From NCBI RefSeq assembly GCF_010731795.1, contig NZ_AP022591.1:1178001-1242000 (forward strand): DNA of 64,000 bases, read 5' to 3'. The notes beneath the pieces were generated by a model. That model had not been told where the DNA came from, did no database searches, and was given only the letters and a program-made list of their open reading frames with translations. Origin of the DNA: Mycolicibacterium celeriflavum (GTDB lineage Bacteria > Actinomycetota > Actinomycetes > Mycobacteriales > Mycobacteriaceae). A program made the position numbers and the translations under genes. This document shows, piece by piece, positions 57,129-64,000 of this stretch (positions are counted from its first letter, which is position 1; each line of letters starts with the position of its first letter).

Positions 57129-57352
57129 CGGATCAGGTAGGGCATGTTGACGGTGACGGCGCCGGTGGGACAGCGCGCTGCGCAGGGTCCGCAATACCAG
57201 CACTCGTCGACATGCATGAAGGCCTTGCCGTTGTCGGGGTTGATCGCCAGCGAGTCGAGCGGGCAGATGTCGACGCACAGCGTGCAGCCCTCGATGCACA
57301 GCGACTCGTCGATCGTCACCGGCACATCGGCACGTTGGTTGACCAGTGTCAC
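57125..57352 (-). CDS. 2[4Fe-4S] ferredoxin (AprB-like)
   Basis: A 75-residue cytoplasmic ferredoxin. Cluster ligands are Cys19, 23, 26, 30 (CIEGCTLCVDICP, with a three-residue first spacing) and Cys51, 54, 57, 61 (CWYCGPCAARCP). This resembles the small AprB-type partner of adenylylsulfate reductase more than a stand-alone FdxA. GTG 57350-57352 overlaps the GntR stop (GTGA). It probably passes electrons to or from the flavoprotein at the operon's end. Confidence 0.93.
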   Translation of the reverse strand: MTLVNQRADVPVTIDESLCIEGCTLCVDICPLDSLAINPDNGKAFMHVDECWYCGPCAARCPTGAVTVNMPYLIR

Positions 57353-58092
57353 GGGATGCTCCTCAGCAGGTTGCCGCGCATGGTGATTCGGTCACCACGC
57401 ATGCGGATGTATTCGAGGTCGACGGGCCTGCCGTCATCGAGTCTGGTGAGCCGCTCGAGCATCAGCAGCGCAGCCCCGGCGGGAATCTGCAGCGTCGCAG
57501 CCGAATGCGCGTCCGCCGCAACGGCTTCGAGCGCTAGCGAGGCGGTGCCCAGCCGCTGGCCGCTGACCTGCTCGATGAGCGCGAACACGTCGTTGGTCTC
57601 CAGCGGGTGGGCCAGCACCGCGGCCGCGACGTCCGCCACCAGATAGGTCAGGTCAAGGGAGAGCGGCAGGTCCCCCAGATAGCGCAGCCGCTCCACGAAG
57701 ACGACCTGCGCTCCGGGATCCAGGCACAGCTTGCGGGCCACCGCGGGCGGTGCGGCCAAGTGCTGTACCGCCCTGACCTCATTGCGGACTTCACCGTATT
57801 CCTTGAAGGTCTCCTGCAAACCGACCAGTGCGTCGAGCCCGTGGTCGTACTTGCGCACCGCAACGTGCGTGCCGGTTCTGGGTCCGCGCTCGATGAGTCC
57901 CTCGTCCTTCAACACCGAGAGCGCTTCACGAATGGTGTTGCGCGAGACGAAGAACTCCGCGGCCAGCTCCTGCTCGCCGGGTAGAGCGCTGTCGAAGGCG
58001 CCCGCATGGATCTGGTGGCGCAGCACATCGGCGACCTGACGGGCACGGTCGGCGCGCGGTCTGCGCAGAGGCGTCGGCTCGGGCTGCGACAT
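57349..58092 (-). CDS. GntR-family (HutC/UTRA) transcription regulator
   Basis: The 247 residues have an N-terminal winged HTH (about 17-80: LPGEQELAAEFFVSRNTIREALSVL) and a C-terminal UTRA ligand domain (about 95-235; ends with GRPVDLEYIRMRGDR). UTRA domains sense small metabolites. It is first in the operon and should autoregulate it. The ATG at 58090-58092 has no Shine-Dalgarno; TACCGT six nt upstream marks a leaderless start, and an inverted repeat lies at the -35 region. Confidence 0.93.
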   Translation of the reverse strand: MSQPEPTPLRRPRADRARQVADVLRHQIHAGAFDSALPGEQELAAEFFVSRNTIREALSVLKDEGLIERGPRTGTHVAVRKYDHGLDALVGLQETFKEYGEVRNEVRAVQHLAAPPAVARKLCLDPGAQVVFVERLRYLGDLPLSLDLTYLVADVAAAVLAHPLETNDVFALIEQVSGQRLGTASLALEAVAADAHSAATLQIPAGAALLMLERLTRLDDGRPVDLEYIRMRGDRITMRGNLLRSIP

Positions 58093-58098
58093 GCGGCT

Positions 58099-58138
58099 AC
58101 GGTAAGGGCGTGGCGGGCCCAGCCGGGCGGCGCTGGGC
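58099..58138 (-). promoter_or_regulatory. Leaderless promoter and inverted-repeat operator of the GntR operon
   Basis: TACCGT (58104-58099) ends six nt before the ATG. GCCCAGC (58117-58123) and GCTGGGC (58132-58138) are perfect inverted arms with 8-nt spacing, centred about 36 bp upstream of the predicted transcription start, where a bound regulator would block RNA polymerase. Confidence 0.55.
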
Positions 58139-58234
58139 GCCGGCGACCCGGACGATCCGCGCTTTGCGCCGCTTGGATCACCGGCTCACCAGGCGAAAGA
58201 CCGGAACGCGAGCGGCATTGCGCCACTTGCCTAC

Positions 58235-58257
58235 CCGCGATCGATTAACAATCGCGG
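58235..58257. terminator. Hairpin downstream of nusB
   Basis: CCGCGAT (58235-58241) and ATCGCGG (58251-58257) are perfect arms with a 9-nt AT-rich loop, 34 nt after the nusB stop. It may end the aro-pepQ-efp-nusB transcript; an operator role for the GntR operon is less likely at this distance. Confidence 0.5.
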
Positions 58258-58291
58258 TGAGCTAAAGAAACCGCGCGTCCTGCGGAGTCGC

Positions 58292-58804
58292 CTAACCCAC
58301 GCTTTCGTCGCCGGTTCCGCGCACCGCCTGCGCGGCGGCCCGGATCTGCGGCGTCACGAGCATCACCTGGCCCAGTACACCGTTGACGAAACCCGGTGAG
58401 TCGTCGGTCGACAACTGTTTGGCGAGTTCGACCGCCTCGTCGACGGCCACCGGCTCGGGTACATCGTCGGCGTGCAGCAGCTCCCACACCGCGACCCGCA
58501 GGATCGCGCGATCGACGGCGGGTAACCGCTCCAGTGTCCACCCCTGGAGGTGCGCGGCGATCAGATCGTCGATGTGCGCGGAATGCTCAGTCACGCCCCG
58601 AGCGACCGTCACGGTGTACGGGTTCAGCGGCGCTACGTCGGACTCGTTCTCCGCCATTGCATTGCGCGCCTCTGCCACCTCCGCCGAGGTGAGCCCGCGT
58701 GCCTCGGCCTCGAAGAGCAGGTCGACGGCGCGTTTGCGGGCCTGATGGCGGCCACGGTCGGCGGGCCGACCAATCCGGCCGGAGTCACCCTTGCGGTCAG
58801 GCAT
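58292..58804 (-). CDS. nusB: Transcription antitermination factor NusB
   Basis: Binds boxA RNA with S10/NusE for rRNA antitermination. The 170 residues have the N-terminal [29 protein letters not shown] and [25 protein letters not shown] signatures. It overlaps efp by 8 nt. Confidence 0.97.
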   Translation of the reverse strand: MPDRKGDSGRIGRPADRGRHQARKRAVDLLFEAEARGLTSAEVAEARNAMAENESDVAPLNPYTVTVARGVTEHSAHIDDLIAAHLQGWTLERLPAVDRAILRVAVWELLHADDVPEPVAVDEAVELAKQLSTDDSPGFVNGVLGQVMLVTPQIRAAAQAVRGTGDESVG

Positions 58805-59360
58805 TCACCCGGCCCAGATAGCTGCCGTCGCGCGAGTCGACCTTGAGCTTGTCGCCGGTGTTGATGAACAGCGGCACCTGGATCTCGGCGCCGGTCTGCA
58901 CCGTGGCGGGCTTGGTGCCGGCACTGGAGCGGTCGCCCTGCAGCCCCGGCTCGGTGTGCGTCACCTCGAGTTCGACGGTGACCGGCAACTCGAGGTACAG
59001 CGGCGAGCCGTCGTGAAAGGCGATCTGCACCGGCATGCTCTCGAGCAGGAAGTCGGCGGCACGGCCGACCAGCGATTCGGGCAGCGGATGCTGCTCGTAA
59101 TCCTCGGAGTCCATGAACACGAAGTCGGAGCCGTCGCGGTAGAGATAGGTCGCGTCACGTCGGTCGACCGTCGCGGTTTCCACCTTCACCCCGGCGTTGT
59201 AGGTCTTGTCGACGGTCTTGCCGGAGACGACATTCTTGAGCTTGGTGCGCACGAAGGCCGGCCCCTTGCCGGGTTTGACGTGCTGGAATTCGATGATCTG
59301 CCAGAGTTGGCCGTCGATCACCAGGACGAGCCCATTCTTGAAGTCGGCGGTCGTTGCCAC
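58797..59360 (-). CDS. efp: Translation elongation factor P
   Basis: Rescues ribosomes stalled at polyproline. The 187 residues start [12 protein letters not shown]; the tip loop [12 protein letters not shown] carries the Lys that some bacteria modify; the OB domains end with [29 protein letters not shown] start (59358-59360) with AGGAGA about 12 nt upstream. No EpmA-type modification gene is adjacent. Confidence 0.97.
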   Translation of the reverse strand: MATTADFKNGLVLVIDGQLWQIIEFQHVKPGKGPAFVRTKLKNVVSGKTVDKTYNAGVKVETATVDRRDATYLYRDGSDFVFMDSEDYEQHPLPESLVGRAADFLLESMPVQIAFHDGSPLYLELPVTVELEVTHTEPGLQGDRSSAGTKPATVQTGAEIQVPLFINTGDKLKVDSRDGSYLGRVNA

Positions 59361-59377
59361 AGTCGGTTGTTCTCCTG

Positions 59378-60481
59378 TCAGAGGATGGCCAGTTCCTTCG
59401 GGAACCGGGTAAGCAAGTCGGAGGTGTCGTCTTCAGAGCCCGCCACGACGAGCGTGTCCTCGATGCGGACGCCGCCACGGTCGGGCAGATAGACACCGGG
59501 TTCCACGGTCACCGCGGAGCCAGCAAGCAGTGTACCGGCGGCCGCGGCGTTGATCCCCGGCGCTTCGTGGATCTGCAGACCAACGCCGTGACCGAGCCCG
59601 TGTCCGAAGTTGTCGGCATAGCCGGCCTCGGCGATCACGCGACGCGACGCCGCGTCGACCTCCTTGAGCGACACCCCGGGCGCGAGCGCCTCCCGACCCG
59701 CGTGTTGCGCGGTGGCGACCAGCTCGTAGAGGTCGCGCTGCCACTGCGCGGCCGGCGCGAGCACGAAAGTTCGAGTCATATCCGAGTGGTAGCCGCTGAC
59801 CAGCGCGCCGAAGTCGATCTTCACGAAGTCGCCGGCGTCCAGCACCGCGTCGGTGGGCCGGTGATGCGGAATCGCCGAGTTGGGCCCGGCCGCCACGATC
59901 GTCTCGAACGACGTGCCGTCGGCGCCGTGCTCGAGCATCAGCGACTCGAGCTCGCGGCCGACCTCCTTCTCCGTCCGGCCCGCCCGCAGCCCGCCGCCGT
60001 CGACGAGGTCCCGCAGTGCCGCATCGGCGGCCTCGCACGCCAGCCGCAGCAGCGCGACCTCGCCCGCGTCCTTGACTTCGCGAAGCGCCTCGACCGTTCC
60101 AGCGGCCCGGACCAACTCGGTCTGCTCTCCGGCGGCAGCGGTCAACGCGGAGAACGCATCGACGGTCACCACGTGGCTCTCGAAGCCGAGCCGACGCACC
60201 CCGTCGGCGGCCGCGCGACGCGCCAGGTGCGGTCCGCAGGCCCGCTCGATGACGATCTCGGCGTCGGGTGCCTGCTGCGCCGCCTGGGTGCGGTAGCGTC
60301 CGTCGGTGGCCAGCACCGGCGTTTCCGCGTCTTTCCCGTCCGCCCGGATGAGCAGGGCGGCGTTGGAGCCGGTGAATCCGCACAGATATCGCACGTTGAC
60401 CAGGTCCGAAACCAGCATCGCGTCGATCCCGGCGTTGGCGAGGCGCTCGCGCAACCGGTCCCGACGCTGTGAAATAGTCAC
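59378..60481 (-). CDS. pepQ: Xaa-Pro dipeptidase/aminopeptidase (M24)
   Basis: A dinuclear-metal peptidase cleaving X-Pro bonds. In 367 residues the ligands are visible: Asp in [14 protein letters not shown], Asp in DMTRTF, His in [10 protein letters not shown], Glu in VTVEPGVYL and Glu in GVRIEDTL. Start GTG (60479-60481); TAGCGT lies 8 nt upstream. It precedes efp by 17 nt, the conserved mycobacterial order. Confidence 0.95.
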   Translation of the reverse strand: MTISQRRDRLRERLANAGIDAMLVSDLVNVRYLCGFTGSNAALLIRADGKDAETPVLATDGRYRTQAAQQAPDAEIVIERACGPHLARRAAADGVRRLGFESHVVTVDAFSALTAAAGEQTELVRAAGTVEALREVKDAGEVALLRLACEAADAALRDLVDGGGLRAGRTEKEVGRELESLMLEHGADGTSFETIVAAGPNSAIPHHRPTDAVLDAGDFVKIDFGALVSGYHSDMTRTFVLAPAAQWQRDLYELVATAQHAGREALAPGVSLKEVDAASRRVIAEAGYADNFGHGLGHGVGLQIHEAPGINAAAAGTLLAGSAVTVEPGVYLPDRGGVRIEDTLVVAGSEDDTSDLLTRFPKELAIL

Positions 60482-60489
60482 GGTCGATG

Positions 60490-60506
60490 ACGCTACTCGC
60501 TAAGGT
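60490..60506. promoter_or_regulatory. Back-to-back -10 boxes of pepQ and the divergent membrane gene
   Basis: TAGCGT on the minus strand (60495-60490) ends 8 nt before the pepQ GTG; TAAGGT on the plus strand (60501-60506) ends 8 nt before ATG 60515. The whole divergent gap is 33 bp. Confidence 0.45.
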
Positions 60507-61008
60507 GAGGCCCCATGAGTAAGTGGTTGCTGCGCGGACTGGTGTTCGCGACCCTGATGGTGATCGTGCGATTGCTGCAGGGAACGCTGATCAACGCGTG
60601 GGAAACCAAGGCAGGGCTGATCAGCGTCGTGCTGGTGGCGCTGTTCGCGATCGCCGCGTTCATATGGGGGTTGATCGACGGCCGGGCCGACGCCCGCGCC
60701 AACCCCGACCCGGACCGCCGCGGTGACCTGGCGATGGTCTGGCTGCTTGCCGGCCTGTTCGCCGGGATCGTCAGCGGCGCGGTGGCGTGGTTCATCGCGC
60801 TCTTCTACAAGAGCCTGTATGTCGAGGCGCTCGTCAACGAGGTCACCACGTTTGCGGCGTTCACCGCGCTGGTGGTGTTCCTGATGGCGATCGCGGGCGT
60901 GGCGCTGGGCCGCTACCTCGTCGACCGCAAGGCCGACCAGACACCGCACCTGCACCACGCCGGCGAAGATGACCGCGCCGACACCGACGTTTTCGCGGCC
61001 GTCGGGCG

Positions 61009-63221
<2,213 letters not shown>

Positions 63222-63222
<1 letters not shown>

Positions 63223-64000
63223 CAGCCCGAGGCCTGCACCGGTCGCGCCGCCGGCTCGCGGTTGCGCACCGCTCGTAGGTAGTTGTCGATGTTGGCGCGC
63301 GTCTCGGTCAGCGAATCACCGCCGAACTTTTGCAGCGCCGCCCGTGCCAGCACCAGCGCCACCATGGTCTCGACGACCACGCCGGCGGCCGGCACCGCGC
63401 ACACATCGGAGCGCTGATGGATCGCGACGGCCTCGTCGCCGGTGGTCATGTCCACGGTGGCCAGGGCCCGCGGCACGGTGGAGATCGGCTTCATCGCCGC
63501 GCGCACCCGCAGCGGTTGGCCGTTGGTCATCCCGCCCTCCAGGCCGCCCGCCCGGTTCGTCGAGCGCATCACCCCGTCGGGGCCCGGGTACATCTCGTCG
63601 TGGGCGACGCTGCCGCGGCGGCGCGCGGTCTGGAAGCCGTCGCCGATCTCGACACCCTTGATCGCCTGGATGCCCATCACCGCGGCCGCGAGCTGGCTGT
63701 CGAGCCGGTTGTCGCCGCTGGTGAACGAGCCCAGCCCCACCGGGAGGCCATGAGCGACCACCTCGACGACGCCGCCGAGTGTGTCGCCGTCCTTCTTGGC
63801 GGCCTCGATCTCGTCGATCATGGACTTTTCCGCCGTCTCGGCATACGCGCGCACAGGACTCGCATCGATCGCGGCCAGGTCCGCGGCCTGGGGCGGCGGG
63901 CCGTCGTACGGGTCTGACGCCCCGATCGAGATGACGTGGGACAGCACCTCGACGCCGAGCGCCTCTTTGAGGAACGCGCGGGCGATCGTGCCGGCGGCCA
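63222..64000 (-). CDS. aroC: Chorismate synthase (N-terminus beyond window)
   Basis: Makes chorismate from EPSP using reduced FMN. The last 259 codons are visible; the frame stays open to the right edge through [55 protein letters not shown] and the [13 protein letters not shown] blocks are conserved. It is the first visible gene of aroC-aroK-aroB-aroQ. Named aroF in M. tuberculosis annotation. Confidence 0.97.

Overview
The window is a high-GC actinobacterial chromosome segment whose gene content and order are those of a mycobacterium. Diagnostic markers are mycobacterial IHF (mihF), the LprG-P55 pair, the Rv1417-like and Rv1382-like membrane genes, an helicase-motif-less PriA, WhiA and the fmt-fmu-rpe-ribG block. 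The presence of ppc beside secG, and of the pyr and aro operons only 8 kb apart, fits a fast-growing (Mycolicibacterium-type) species better than M. tuberculosis, where pyrR (Rv1379) and nusB (Rv2533c) are far apart. No tRNA, rRNA, IS element, prophage or CRISPR array was seen. Nearly all core genes are on the minus strand; most plus-strand genes are single accessory units.

Layout: 1-2008 is a sulfotransferase/DUF1214 cassette with a palindromic operator. 2068-8266 is central carbon metabolism (ppc, secG, tpiA, pgk, gap). 8346-13922 is the uvrC-rapZ-yvcK-whiA operon plus a cytosolic solute-binding-like protein. 13976-16410 holds ggt and a GNAT gene. 16397-19715 is riboflavin synthesis (ribC, ribA2, ribH). 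19903-25205 holds lprG-P55, a DJ-1/PfpI protein and an ABC permease/ATPase whose ATPase carries a cyclic-nucleotide-binding domain. 25186-29175 is ribG-rpe-fmu-fmt. 29222-31569 is LemA/DUF2207. 31607-36874 holds priA, a YhhN gene, LipH-like esterase and a flavin monooxygenase. 36960-40840 is mihF-gmk-rpoZ-coaBC-metK. 41352-50063 is the complete pyr operon under a recognisable PyrR leader. 50209-51411 is a serine hydrolase. 51408-58092 is a six-gene operon of unknown function. 58292-64000 is aroC-aroK-aroB-aroQ, pepQ, efp and nusB.

The most promising undescribed system is the six-gene operon at 51408-58092: a GntR regulator, an 8-Fe ferredoxin, an SsuA/NMT1-type lipoprotein with a NosL-like C-terminal domain, an SsuC-type permease, an SsuB-type ATPase and an AprA/fumarate-reductase-like flavoprotein fused to HEAT repeats. 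Every junction is a 4-nt stop/start overlap, the head gene looks leaderless, and an inverted repeat sits at its -35 region. It reads as import of a small (perhaps sulfur-containing) compound coupled to a ferredoxin-linked reduction or oxidation.

A recurring regulatory theme is leaderless transcription: at least nine operon heads show a TANNNT -10 hexamer followed by 6-8 nt and then the start codon. Function assignments come from recognisable motifs and gene order only; no database search was run.
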